Below are positions 12,100 to 22,859 of a stretch of 64,000 nt of DNA, piece after piece. Below the pieces are notes generated by a model. That model was not told the origin of the DNA. It saw only the letters and a program-made list of their open reading frames with translations, and did not search any database. Position numbers and translations under genes: made by a program. The stretch covers positions 24,643,192 through 24,707,191 of the forward strand of contig OX155961.1 in the NCBI GenBank assembly GCA_944548615.1. The letters run 5' to 3'. Within the stretch, counting starts at the first letter, position 1. Each line of letters begins with the position of its first letter. The stretch comes from Micropterix aruncella. Taxonomy: Eukaryota; Arthropoda; Insecta; Lepidoptera; Micropterigidae.

Positions 12100-13380
12100 A
12101 AAAAATATAAATTTAAGTGTATGTTTCTTTCAACTAGCAATAACTTAAGAGTGGGTCGCAGATCAAGCATGACACTTGTTGAAATATGAAGCTTAGGCCA
12201 GATAAGATCTACTAGTGTTACACTTCATGTGTGGCCCAGTATAGCCGTTTAGTGTAAGTATTAATTATTTACAAAGAAGTTTTTACACAGTCTCATATTT
12301 TAAATTCTTGATAAAGTCAGCCCCTTTCGAACAAAAATGGCAATTTACTCGTAGTTTATGTACGTACAAACTATGCAAGTATTGTACATTTCTAAAATGA
12401 CTATAAAGAAGACACTTTTGAGCATTTTTGCCAACTGCGTCAGATACATTTTTTTCGTCACCACTGCACCATGGGCACTCCCGTATGTCAAAAAGCAAAA
12501 CACTTTCTGCTTTTATTTCATTTGAAACCTGGCAATACTTTCAGGTAATAAGCGAATATTAACTAAATTATAAATATGAAATTATTATTCCACCTAATTC
12601 ATTGTATTTACACCACTCAAAATGAACACATCTACGAACCGTTATTGTTATCCGTTACGCTAATTAGTGAAGTAGTTACTGACTATTTTTTTTTTGGAAA
12701 TCTGGTTGTTTACATTAAGTGGCAATAAAATACAGGTTGAACAGTAAGGTAAGCAGAATATAATTATTAAATGAATAAATATTTGTGAGTTATATAGGTG
12801 CTACGTAGCACCATTTTTATTATTATTATTTTAGATTTTTTGTGTTCAGTGAAAGTTTCAAAGTGTTGTTATGTGTTCGTATGTCATAAAAATTATATTG
12901 CTGTAAGGTTTATTTCATCAGGTATAAATACTGTTAAAATTAATGTCGAGTTATGTTTATTTTCCTGAAATTTAAGGTCTACGCTTTTTGAAGAGCGGCG
13001 TAGCACGGTCTACGAAATGCGCAATATCAGTATGCTGTGATTATATACTTTCATTTTTGTTTTTTTTCAGGATTTTCTTATAAAAACGCGTTTTTGCGAT
13101 ATCATATATTTTTAATATGGACATCTACTACTGGAGACAACAGACGAAATCAAGTTTTTGAAAAAAAACGAATCGAAATTTTTGTTACACTTTGTTTTAT
13201 TTTAAACTTTACTCAACCACAGATAGTGCACAAAATTAAGGAATATTTCGATGAAGAAAGTTAGAAATAAAACGATTTTTATTAAATCATAGGAGACATG
13301 TGACGCAAGGCGGTGATTTTTAAAATGTTATCAAATTTTTGGTATATGTAACTCAAATACTATAAGATTTTGATGAACAC
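12100..13380. other. AT-rich interior of the inverted-repeat transposon
   Basis: Nothing protein-like is seen. A 75-codon frame (13037-13264) follows a pyrimidine tract ending in CAG, which looks like a splice acceptor, but its composition is low-complexity and I do not call it a gene. Confidence 0.4.
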
Positions 13381-13820
13381 ATGTTTTGTTATTCATGTAG
13401 GTATCACCACCTAAAGTATGTCGGTTCAGTTCTGGGACACCATGTATAAACTAAATGTTAAAAAACATATTGCCTAAAATCCCCTTTGCGCTTTGTAACT
13501 TTATAAAATGAAGTACTCCTATCTACCTACCAATATTGTAACATAAAGCAGAAGTAGACTATGCTGGAAATACGAACCGAACTTCACAGGCGCTGAAAAT
13601 GCTCACGCAGATAAAGCGACTCTGCAGAAGGAATTTCATACAAAGTTAAAGGCATTTAAATGTCTCGTAAGAGATTTCATGCGGGCATATTCGATAGAAA
13701 TGTGGACGGCGCAGAGCGTACACTACATGGAGTGGAAGTTTAAAATATGCATTCTATTGTGCTCGATTCTATTCGATATATTTATTAATAAACGATGCAA
13801 GAAGATTTTGTATAGATACC

Positions 13821-14268
13821 AACTAGAGCTGTCGACTACAACAGGCGAACTTGTCACCTCAGGGAGTTTTAACGAAATTTGATCGTTCTGTCTCCCGTGA
13901 GGTGAGCGCAGAAGACTTAGGACAAAACAGTCCACCGTCAAGCTCCGCCACATGCCCGTAAGAGGCTAACGCCTTAACCGCGAGATAGCCAGGTATGTTA
14001 CCCAGCGGGCGGACACTCGCGCCCTTACTACCAGTTGCAACCAGATTACTTCGGTCTCCCGGCTGGTTACGAGTTCGAGGTCACTTGCGCGGTCCTCTCC
14101 CTTAGGCAGTGGTGAAACGGTGTCTACCAAATCTATCGCGGACCACGGCATCCTTTGCACGGCTCTTCAGGAAACCTACTACCTTCTGACTGGTTACAAG
14201 ATCGACTTCGCTTGCGCAGACCTCTCCCTTATGAAGCGGTGATACGGTGTCAACCGAATTTATAATTA
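13821..14268 (-). repeat. Dispersed GC-rich repeat family A, copy 2, with internal partial duplication
   Basis: Inverted relative to copy 1: it opens AACTAGAGCTGTCGAC and ends near CACGGCATCC. The segment at about 14055-14132 is repeated in diverged form at about 14190-14268 (GGTTACGAGTTCGAGGTCAC versus GGTTACAAGATCGACTTCGC, both followed by CCTCTCCCTTA). A partial tandem copy is therefore attached. Copies 1 and 2 flank the inverted-repeat transposon at 11531-13444 in opposite orientation. Confidence 0.88.
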
Positions 14269-14344
14269 GTTATTAGTTATGAGTTAGTTATTAGTTATTG
14301 TTATTTATTAGTTATTTATTAGTTATTTATAATTAGTATTTTTT

Positions 14345-14700
14345 TTACTTTCCCGGCCTAACGGAAAGTCGTTTGAACGCGGTAAAAAACTTTTCGAAAT
14401 GAATACTGAAACTTTGTGAGGCTGGGTGTGTGTGTGTATATTCCTCCACGACACCGCCTAAACGCTTTATCCGATTAAGCAGAAATTTTCAATGCAGGCA
14501 TCATTCGATAATGGTAAGAGTTAAAATAATTGTAGTTAAAATCGGTCTACCGGAGGGAGTGCTACTAATACTTATATCTCTAAATATAGCAGTTGCATAC
14601 TTGAAATTTGCTATAAAAATGCCTTGTTGGACCAAAACCACGTTGTGAATTTTAGTTGTAATATAATACAAGCGACACAAATAATATTTAAAATCCTCCA
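14345..14700 (+). repeat. Dispersed repeat family C, copy 1
   Basis: Starts with a small hairpin (CTTTCC...GGAAAG), a TGTG-rich stretch and TATTCCTCCACGAC, and ends with ACAAGCGACACAAA. A diverged copy with the same order of blocks is at 52965-53265 (ATTCCTCCACGATAGCG ... ACAAGTGACACAAA), and a partial one at about 21995-22100. Non-coding; class unknown. Confidence 0.65.
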
Positions 14701-16560
14701 TATTCAGGATAAAACTGTATTATTTTTATAAAAAATACATTTTAATACCACGGTAACTATTACAAATATATCATGAATTGACTAGAGGAGGGAGGTTGTT
14801 GGCGCTCGGAAAGGGGAAGTTGACAGGGTTTGTCCACTTGCTTTCAATTTACGAAATATAATTTATCTTTCGTTTCCAATGACCATAAACCAAAAAAACC
14901 TTTATGACAAGTAGCAGTCTATTGACAATGGTTCTTGTGACGAAAATATTCAAAAAATTATCCTGGGAGTATTTTTCATTCTAAGTGAGTCACACCGGTC
15001 TGAAATTTTACGTTTTAACTTGATATGCCTCTGAAAATTTAAAGATATCGGTACAGTTTAACTTGCAGAAATACTCCAAGTCCCAATTACACAGGCATCA
15101 TAGGCCATCTACGGAGCCAATCATATATTTATGTCAATTTTGAGTTTATACAATCTTCCAGAATCACCCATAGCTATTGAAGATTCCATGATGCACAGAA
15201 ATAGAATTTTGGGGCATCCTGAAAACTTAATTATAGTTATGATTTATGATAAATATAAAAGTATTGGCGTTGAGAAAATTATTAAACGGACTGCCTCTGC
15301 CCTTTCTGAAATACGATCATTCAAACTACACAATTAAACTTTATAGCCCAAGATAACATTGATTTTGTATGTCTAGAAATGGTTTTATTCCCACCGAATT
15401 TCAAATTTCCCAATAAATTATGACTAATTAGTAATTCAGAGGAGCTAAAAAGTATTTTTTATCTAAGATAAATACTCGAGCAATGGAGAGATTCGTACAA
15501 ATCGTAACCGAAGTATCGGCTTTAGCGTGTTACCCGGAGATGGGTTTCATAAAAAAATGCATCACAGGTATAAAAATCACGCAACAGAAACAAGTTTGAA
15601 AAGAAGAGAATATTTCAAATTTGCATAATTTTATTTCCTCCTAATTTATTTCGATATTTTTTCGTTATATAATAATTTTTTGAAACCTGACTTTTATTTA
15701 CTTGTTATTATGCTACATTCTTCTATATGTAAATAACAGAAATTTTGAGCATTTTATTTGCCAAACTTTTGGTGCTTGGTTGAGGCACTCTTTGAGATTT
15801 TATATTTTTTTTATATATTTGTTTACGTTAGATATATACCAAAAGGACCAGCACCCATTGCAGAAAGATTCCTGAAACTTTGAAAGCAATTCGGGTTACA
15901 CTGAGAAAAATATTAGATTGAATCTTACATGAATAATTTGGTTATTGCGGTTTTATGCAGAATAACGGTGTTTCAATCGTAATTTTGTTGACTTACAAGA
16001 AATTTTGTTGAAACTCTAATACTCGATTATATGTATCAAAATTTACCCTACGGTTGATACGGAAATATTATCAACATGATTCATGTGTACGACTTTATAG
16101 TCGTACGTACACTACTACATGCTTTCATGTTAGAAGACAGATCCAAGGTCGTGACCGTATAAAATAACCTTACGTTTTAACATTACGACACGGTAACTAC
16201 CGTCACGCTAATACCGTTACTCGTCATGTTAATTTATATATGGACCACAGTCTGAATTATATACGTAATCCTTGTTGAAACGTGCGTATTTCCGTGTATT
16301 ATACGGTTATGTATTTCTCAGTGTATGTTCAGTATTTTCACAGTAATATTACGAACAGCTAAGATTTTAGAGATTTGTTGAAGCCTTCGCCCAACAGATT
16401 AGAGTCAACAAAAGAAGTAATTTCTCTAGAATCAAAACTGCAAACACACTTAATATAACACGCGTCAACTAGAATTGAATTCTATATAATTTAGGCAATT
16501 AACGCACACGCAGCCGATGACTAATGTCATTTCTTCGGATCGATTCAATTTGACACACTT
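14700..16560. other. AT-rich intergenic DNA, no gene seen
   Basis: Nothing beyond short chance frames. A 68-codon frame (15131-15337) has unremarkable composition and no motif. Confidence 0.45.
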
Positions 16561-16569
16561 AGTTTCCCC

Positions 16570-16870
16570 CACGCATTGAACATTGCATCATACACACGAT
16601 ATATAAAGCCATACATTCGATCGATCAATCATCATCCTCTAGTGGACAGTTACCGCGATTACACATCATCATCATCCTCCAGTGGGCACACGTCACGACT
16701 ACACCTCGTTATCATCATCATCAAGCAGTCACTACATTATCCGCGATACCGATCTTCAAGTCTCACTCCGCGACTACACAACTGCAACATATACTTCGAG
16801 CACACACTACACACACTCTGCGACTTATCAATCAAGGCGTTGCAAACTGGCAACCGATCACATACCTTCT
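16570..16870. repeat. ATC/TCA-rich low-complexity tract with imperfect ~55-bp repeats
   Basis: CATCATCATCATCCTCCAGTG and similar strings recur around 16630-16720 together with CGATTACAC/CGACTACAC blocks. The open frames here are Ser/His/Tyr-rich by-products of the repeat. Confidence 0.65.
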
Positions 16871-17022
16871 GAATAAATACTTCAACTTCAGCATCAACGA
16901 CTTTCAATACGAAGAAAACCCCTTGATGAGAACCACCCTTCACTCACGAGCAATTGGAGTCATGTGCAGGGTGGCCACCTCACAGATTATTTTTCATTTT
17001 AGGATCGGCTAATAAACTTAAA

Positions 17023-17385
17023 TCAAAATCGAGTTTTAGGCATAGTAAAAGCGTGGTGGGGGGCCGGGCTCGGAGCGCGGGAATTTTGAAAATCCGTCTT
17101 GCACACAATACTCACTGTATCCTGTTTTTCGTCTTTGCGTTCGGCGTTCGGCGGCGGGAACATTTTAAGAAGAGTGTTCCACGTAGAAGAGAGTTTGTAG
17201 CCGTCGTCTCTATTGAAGTTCGGAGTTCTTCTTATTTCAATGGCTTCCCGTATCATGCGAGGAAAGTAGAATTGTTCCTCGGATAAAACAATGGGATTTT
17301 GAAACTGCATCCAGTGGTTACTTCCGCTATCCAATATATGTTCGCAGATCGCCGTCACCGAAACGTCGGGTCCTACAAATTTCAC
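17023..17385 (-). pseudogene. Penelope-like element, C-terminal fragment joined to an inverted terminal segment
   Basis: A 120-codon open stretch with AICEHILDSG, then SEEQFYFPRMIREAIEIRR and NFNRDDGYKLSSTW. The pattern 'EH...G, R-x-IREAIEI..., FNRDDG..LS..W' is the familiar tail of GIY-YIG-bearing Penelope-like proteins. The first codons (reading GPDVSVT) are not protein-derived: they are the reverse complement of the element's non-coding terminal block (CGAAACGTCGGGTCCTACAA on the plus strand). The fragment is therefore 5'-truncated and fused to an inverted piece of its own terminal repeat. A second, more decayed copy lies at 44090-44590. Confidence 0.75.
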
Positions 17386-17420
17386 GCGGTAAATTCGTTT
17401 TCTATCCTATTTATAATACT
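17350..17420 (+). repeat. Penelope-like terminal block in inverted position
   Basis: Contains GTCACCGAAACGTCGGGTCC followed by TACAAATTTCACGCGGTAAA. Closely related blocks occur at 28575-28760 (minus), 36770-36945 (plus) and 44090-44220 (minus). In the 44 kb copy it lies downstream of the coding fragment in the same orientation; here it is upstream and inverted. Confidence 0.75.
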
Positions 17421-17575
17421 TACATATAGTTACAGAGTTACAAACAATTTTAATAAAATCGGTCGCTTATCTATATTAATAAAATTAATACTCTATCCTG
17501 GTTAAGTCTATACTCAAAATAACATTTTCGTTCACTTGAAATGAATCATACCTAATGAATGTTTTATTGTAAGTA

Positions 17576-17602
17576 TCCCCCCCCCCGCCCCCCCCCCCCC
17601 CG
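17576..17602. repeat. Poly-C tract
   Basis: About 25 C residues with one G interruption, immediately before a hAT insertion. Possible quadruplex former on the opposite strand. Confidence 0.95.
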
Positions 17603-17947
17603 GCTCGGTCAAATCAGTCCGGTGATCATATAGAGCAGGGGTTTTCAAACTTTTTGACCCCGCGACCCACTTTTTAAAATCACTATATTTTGCGACAAAG
17701 CGAGAACTTTTACAGAAAAATTTAGTGAGTGGTTTGACGTAAAAATTAAACATTGCATTTGTAAATATCATAAGTAAGTTTTTATTTTGTAAGAAATTGT
17801 AATGTGCGACAGCATAAAAAATAAAAACTAAGAACTACGTTGACATACCTACGTACGTACCTACTTTAAAAATCATAAGGTTGGTACGGTGAAATAATTC
17901 AGTGTGACAGATGAGCTTGCTTTCTATTTTTAAAATTACAGCTAAAA

Positions 17948-19795
17948 TTACAGAGACATTTTTAAGTGCAGAGAATCTGACAATAGCTTGTTCCTGTACT
18001 TTGTCTTAATACTTGTCATAGCAGAAAAACCTACTTCGCACAAATACGACGTTGTGAATGTATGTATGTAGAACTTTTACTGCCTCAGTATAAATGTGCG
18101 GATGTGTAGCACGTAGAGATAGCCAAAATTGTGCAAAGCGTTGGCCATTAAATGTTCTCTTTAACCCCTCACGTTGCGAGGTAAAAAGTCACCTATCACT
18201 TTTGCGCGCGACATATTCGCGCAAAAAATCGACGCGAGTCAACGGCCTTGAGAAAAACGATCATAACTTATAAACCACTAATCGGATTAAAAAAAGATAA
18301 AGAGAAAAATGATCGCATTGAAATTTGACATATAAAACATTATAACCTTATCTCGTAAAACAATTAGGATAATAATGAATAAATATTACAAAATTGGCAA
18401 ACTGAAAAAACTCGCCTATAAAATCATTTCGATTTTTTTGTAAATACAGTTTTTGTAAATATCAAAAATTGTAAATACAGTTATGTTCTCTATTAAATGC
18501 TTTACCAAAACGATATTTTTTTTTACTTATTTGCATACAAAAATACGGAAAAAATATTTATTTATTCAGCCAAGAAAAATTGTATGTATTCTCGTAAAAA
18601 AAAATTTTTTTAATTTTTAATTTGTGACTACTTATGGTATTTTTTTATATGAAATTCTTTCAAAATAACTTTATTACTACATCACTTCTTCTTAGAAATC
18701 ACACCAGAACTTTGAGCTTTGTCTGATATTATAGAAAAATCTAAAGTTTTGAGAGTTTCCGCGTCTGAACCTAATAATAAACTTTGAATGCCCATAATAT
18801 AAAATTCGTTAGATTTTTTCAATTATATTGTCTTATCATAGACTTATTATATGTCTAATAACTAATTACTATACTCCAAAGAGTCACATTTCATCGAAAA
18901 ACTATGGAAAATCGCACTTTTTTCTCTCATAGTAATTATCAAAACAAGTTTCATTTTCGCGAGCAATATTAGAACACAACATATAATGTTCAAAATACGC
19001 CTAATTATGTGATAACTTAGGATGTAAATGAAGCAATACCTATTTTATTAGTAAATTAAAGCGACATTACGTCATGTTTCGCGATATAACGGGATATTTC
19101 AAAAACATTACAAAATAAACACGGCCATTTTTTTCGCGAGCCTTGGTTTGTTGACAAAGTGTTTTCTTCGAAAATTCGTGAAAAACAGCAAATGGATTGT
19201 CGAAATTATATAATCCTACTGGCTAATCTACTTAAAAAGGGAAATACTCACTTTTATCCGGTATAAACTGCACTTATATCCAGAAAACACTTCACAACAC
19301 AATCACTTCGGCGAACATCGCGCGCGCCGCCGCCATGGCCGATCTGCGACTGTCGTCAGAAATGAGGTCACCGATTTTGTAAGGGATGTAGTAATTCATA
19401 TTTCTAACATCGCATGCGGCAATCGAGCAATTTCATAGTGTTGCATATTTGGCTATATTATGGCATCATTCGATAGAATATACAATCGCATTTCGAAATT
19501 TAAACGACATTTTCTTGAGCGGCGAGCGCGATATCCCGTATGGGATAGTTTGGATTTCAGCCGGCCGCCATACATATCCCGCAAAGGATGTTAAGTGCCG
19601 AGCGGGTGTAGGTATCTTCTGACAAGTCAATTAACTCTTATTGGGCATTAGTTGACAGTCCAGTTTTAGGGCATGCTGTTTGAAATGGATTGATAACTCA
19701 ATTCATCTTTTCGAGCTTTGTCATTTCTTGATGGAAGTAATCTTCGAAATCGCATTTTAACGAATTCAAATGATCGGAAATTGCTTTTATTAACT
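17948..19795 (-). pseudogene. hAT (ZBED-type) transposase relic, split by an insertion
   Basis: Two blocks on the minus strand. The upstream one (about 19795-19600) has DHLNSLKCDFEDYF and VINPF, matching the region before the dimerisation domain (usual 'W..NPF' motif). The downstream one (about 18160-17948) has FAQFWLSLRATHPHI and, after a frameshift in a TATG repeat near 18060, TTSYLCEVGFSAMTSIKTKY before the stop at 17948. SYLCE-GFS-IKTKYR is the diagnostic C-terminal dimerisation (hAT-C) motif. The two blocks abut in the expected order once the TTAA-bounded insertion at 18161-19594 is ignored. The RNase H-like catalytic core is missing. Confidence 0.85.
18165..19590. mobile_element. TTAA-flanked element nested inside the hAT transposase
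   Basis: TTAA occurs at both junctions (18161-18164 and 19591-19594). The outer ends, CCCCTCACGTTGCG on the left and CATCCTTTGCGGG on the right-hand complement, are only loosely alike. No transposase frame is seen in 1.43 kb. Its AT-rich interior (about 18395-18600) resembles the TTAA-flanked element at 25438-25924 and its inverted relative at 40850-41273, including TTATTTGCATACAAAAATA. I infer a non-autonomous piggyBac-like family. Confidence 0.72.
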
Positions 19796-19949
19796 TACTG
19801 GATGGTTGCAGTCTCGTCAATCTATCTCGTCGTCTATCTGCCATATTATACCCTACGTTCATACGTTGTGTTCGTTACCCATCTGGAATCGGCTCCCGAC
19901 CCACCAGTGGGTCGCGACCCACACTTTGGGAACCGCTGAAATAGAGCAT

Positions 19950-20630
19950 TAATACTACTACAGATATATATAGAAGCAATTACAGTTTTTCTGTGGCCCG
20001 TTTTATCCTGCCACCTCTTCAAATAAAGGAAGGAATACGTCCGAAGCCATTTTTTTTATTACATACGTAATACGATCCGACCACGTGGAAAACCCGATCA
20101 CCCGGCGGCACTACTGCCCACTATCTAGGAGTTTCCCTGCCACACTAAACTACAGAACGTATGCTCAGAATAGTTAGGGAAACATCTGATGGTGTCTGCG
20201 GACCATATAGAAATCGCCTGGAATCATGAAACCTAATGCCACTTTCGAACGCTAGACATGATTACCGCCTACTGTAATATCGACGTTTTTTTAGGTTTTT
20301 ATTGATTTGATTCTGAAAAGAAGCTAGTAAATACATATGAAGTTTTTTATTGCGAATAAATGGTTCCAAGTATGTGTCCTCTCATATATACATTACAAAG
20401 TACTGAACGCCGTTTTTTCCCTGTAAATCAAATCACTTTGACCTTTTACCGTTAAACAGGCTGGAACAGCTAAAGTTCATTCCCCTTGCGGCAGTACTTA
20501 ACTAAAATATATTTATTTTATATTATTTTCCCCTTAGACTATATACTATAGAACATCTTTTCAATATAGAGAAGTTATTAAATTATGAAGAAAGAAAAAC
20601 GATCTACCCTAATAAAGGGCTTGGGCATTA
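19950..20630. other. Intergenic DNA, no gene seen
   Basis: No recognisable coding or repeat signal beyond ordinary AT-rich sequence. Confidence 0.4.
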
Positions 20631-20637
20631 TTGTGCG

Positions 20638-21005
20638 TTACTACAACGGGCGAACCCGTCACCCCAGGCTGGTATAACGATATCGATCGTTCTTTTATCC
20701 GTGGGATGACCGTAGAATACTTGGGGACAAGACAATCTACTGTCTAGTTTATCAGCAGCCCGTTAGAGACCGAAGATAAAGGTACCCAACGGGCAGCTTC
20801 ACCCCATAACTACCTGATATCCTGCCAAACTGGTAGTTATGGCAGGATATCACCGTCTGGAATTAACCTTTAGGATACCTCAGTCCTCCCGATGGTTACG
20901 AGTCCGAAGTCGCTTACGCAACCTCTACCTGTTGTATTACAGCGGTAATTCAGTTTGAATTTATCGCTGACCTGTGCGTTCTTTGCCCGTAGTGCCACAC
21001 GGGGT
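20638..21005 (-). repeat. Dispersed GC-rich repeat family A, diverged subfamily copy 3
   Basis: Opens with CTACAACGGGCGAACCCGTC, the inverted form of the family A terminal hairpin, and ends with GCGTTCTTTGCCCGTAG. The block CTCTACCTGTTGTATTACAG is shared with the fragment at 32388-32440 and, in diverged form, with 53720-54075. An internal inverted repeat (ACTACCTGATATCCTGCC and its complement, about 20812-20850) is specific to this copy. Confidence 0.8.
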
Positions 21006-21340
21006 CGAGTGGCCCAAGGTCATGAGTGGCATGACAACAGGTGAGCATCCACCGCCGCTGCTTAGGAAACAGTATATTTCCATAGTCTACAGACCCCTTC
21101 AGCAATTAGTCAGAATGCACAGACGATTGTCTTTGCCGACCGGTGCGCACACCGTCTAGTGGCGCCGAGATGCAATCCCGCCGGGAGGAACCGGTCCACC
21201 AGCTCTGAGGCGTGAGACACGGGAGTCTTACCCGGGGTAGCCTTCCACTCGAGGAGGCTTTTGAACAGGAGCTGAATCGCGAGTTGAGCCGATCCGAGAA
21301 CAAAATGAATCTTGTGGCCCAAGCTGCACGAAACCGTTCA
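21005..21340. other. GC-richer block next to repeat A copy 3, unassigned
   Basis: Overlapping open frames of 64-80 codons on both strands (21106-21406) reflect the higher GC content and show no motif. It may be the remaining part of the family A element or of a LINE untranslated region. Confidence 0.4.
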
Positions 21341-21445
21341 CCACCCAACAGACAGACAACAAACAGACAAACTTACAGACAGAAAAACAGACAGACTTTA
21401 ATCTAGAAATTATCCTAATCGTCCCGTGGGGGGGGGGGCGAGGGG
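21340..21445. repeat. CAGA-rich microsatellite followed by a G-run
   Basis: Repeated ACAGACA units from 21348 to 21395, then an unbroken run of G at about 21428-21438 within CCCGTGGGGG...CGAGGGGG. The G-run could form a quadruplex. Confidence 0.85.
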
Positions 21446-22335
21446 GTCGAAATCGTATATACCCGTCTTTATCTCGAAAAAAAAATATCGTTTAAAATAC
21501 GTAACTTCCTTGCCGGTTGGGTAAAATTAAAAAAATGGGCGTTGGTGCATGGTTGAAAATATTTCAAATCCGCACGAGTTTGGTGACAGGGAGCTATTTT
21601 AATTTTACTAAAATTGCCATCTCGCCGCTTTATCGTCAAATTCTATGGCAGCTTTTAAAAGTGCTGGAAATAGTTTCACGCGAGGCAGTACGAACAAGCG
21701 GCTAGTTAGGCAAAGTATTTTATTAAAATTTTGCTTCCATGCGTTACAAGCGCTACTGCAGGAACATTACTCCAGCTATAATAATAAACCAAGGGAAACG
21801 AATAAGTTTGGTTTAGGTTTTTATGAATTCTTCTCGTGTACTATAAAGACGAATTTTATACCAATTGTATACCATTGAAGATTAACCATTACCTCCACGG
21901 AAAAGGAAAAGTGGAATAAAAAGGCAAAAAACACGAGATAAAGACGGAAATATTAATTTTGGCTCCCCTCTGAGACGAATAAGACCATATCTGAAGTCTG
22001 TCTGTGTACGTGTTTGTGTGTCAGTGTGTTTTTCTCCAAGATAGCGCCCAAACACAATCCGATTGACTGAAAATTCGGCATGCATGCATGATTTAGTCAA
22101 AACCAGACTTAATAATAAGGTATCGTAATCTATTTTCGTTTAGATTGCCACTTTTACTTCTATTTTCGCTCTGACTTAGGGAGAATTTCCGACAATATAT
22201 TGATTGACCATTATATTGTGAGAGAGTACCCCTCACTAGACAAATTATTCGGTGTGAGGTGGTGGTGTCAACTTGCGGGTTATCTATGTATTAAAAGTCG
22301 GTTTTAAGTATCTCAGAAGGTGTTTATTGAGAGTT
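21445..22335. other. Intergenic DNA with a partial family C repeat
   Basis: About 21995-22100 carries GTGTGTCAGTGTG and CTCCAAGATAGCGCC, related to the family C copies. Nothing else is recognised. Confidence 0.4.
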
Positions 22336-22340
22336 AGATA

Positions 22341-22628
22341 TTGCCAGTTTGTAACGCTTCTCGAATGGGATATATTGACGCGGATGTATTGGCTTTCTGC
22401 CTAAAGCTACGAGGGTGTATGGATGAGGATTGTACTTGTGCTCCTAGTATCTCGTACTGGGCACGGCTCAAGTCTATGGGAATGCAGACTTATGCTTCTC
22501 GCCTCGATAAGGAAAGGAAGGAAAACGTAACTAAGAAGCCGGGGTACCGAGGTATGCCATCGCTAACTTGGGGAGACACCAAGAAGCCGGGGTACCGAGG
22601 TATACCGTCGCTGTCTTGGGGGACGTGA
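22341..22628 (+). CDS. Small Cys-containing open frame with a duplicated 16-residue C-terminal unit (hypothetical)
   Basis: An uninterrupted stretch up to the stop at 22626-22628. The first ATG is at 22365 (MGYIDADVLAFCLKLRGCMD). The middle is rich in Cys (LRGCMDEDCTCAP) and the C-terminus holds two consecutive units, KKPGYRGMPSLTWGD and KKPGYRGIPSLSWG. The DNA duplication is 48 bp, a multiple of three, and its differences are mostly silent or conservative (Met/Ile, Thr/Ser), which hints at protein-level constraint. No family is recognised and no signal peptide or membrane segment is evident. It could be an exon, a small ORF of an unknown element, or chance. Confidence 0.3.
   Translation: MPVCNASRMGYIDADVLAFCLKLRGCMDEDCTCAPSISYWARLKSMGMQTYASRLDKERKENVTKKPGYRGMPSLTWGDTKKPGYRGIPSLSWGT
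22533..22624. repeat. 48-bp direct duplication (two units)
   Basis: AAGAAGCCGGGGTACCGAGG begins at 22533 and again at 22581. The second unit is slightly diverged and ends at TCTTGGGGGACG. Confidence 0.95.
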
Positions 22629-22859
22629 TCACTCGAGGAACGATACTTTAGTTGCTTTTTCGCCGGTTTATATAGACCGAGAAATGATGCAATCCAAAAT
22701 GTTCCGAGTAAAAGTATTGTTTCATCGTGCTGATTCATCGCTTAACGAGGTAGAATAATAGCTGAATTTGTGTCAGTGCAATTTACTGGAAATCAGTGCA
22801 TTTGTTGATTGCATGTAACGATACTTAAGGGCCGTTACAATATTTTTAGTTCATTACGT

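Larger units (their letters stand above)
11531..13444. mobile_element. DNA transposon with ~40-bp terminal inverted repeats
   Basis: The left end reads TGGTGTCCCAGAATTGAACC from 11533. The right end, on the opposite strand from 13442, reads TGGTGTCCCAGAACTGAACC, and the match continues through GACA and TTTAGGTGGTGATA on both sides. The right flank is TA; the left flank is TT, so a TA duplication is possible but degraded. A DDE transposase relic lies at 11838-12030. The rest of the 1.9 kb interior is AT-rich. I place it in the Tc1/mariner/IS630 group from the transposase relic; the family is not determined. Confidence 0.8.
17636..19938 (-). mobile_element. hAT transposon with 8-bp target duplication
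   Basis: The left end is CAGGGGTTTTCAAACTTTTT, followed by a CGCGACCCAC block. The right end, read on the other strand from 19938, is CAGCGGTTCCCAAAGTGTGG, followed by TCGCGACCCAC. These match the CAG-xGGTT-xx-CAAA ends of ZBED-type hAT elements. Flanks are ATATAGAG (17628-17635) and AAATAGAG (19939-19946), a 7-of-8 match, consistent with the 8-bp duplication of hAT elements. Transposase relics are on the minus strand. A 1.4 kb TTAA-flanked insertion splits them. Confidence 0.9.

Noticed and set aside
13037..13264. Exon preceded by a pyrimidine tract and CAG
   Set aside because: Lies inside a DNA transposon, is low-complexity and has no partner exon.
17532..17771. 79-codon minus frame with a Gly-rich centre
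   Set aside because: Created by the poly-C tract and the hAT terminal repeat.
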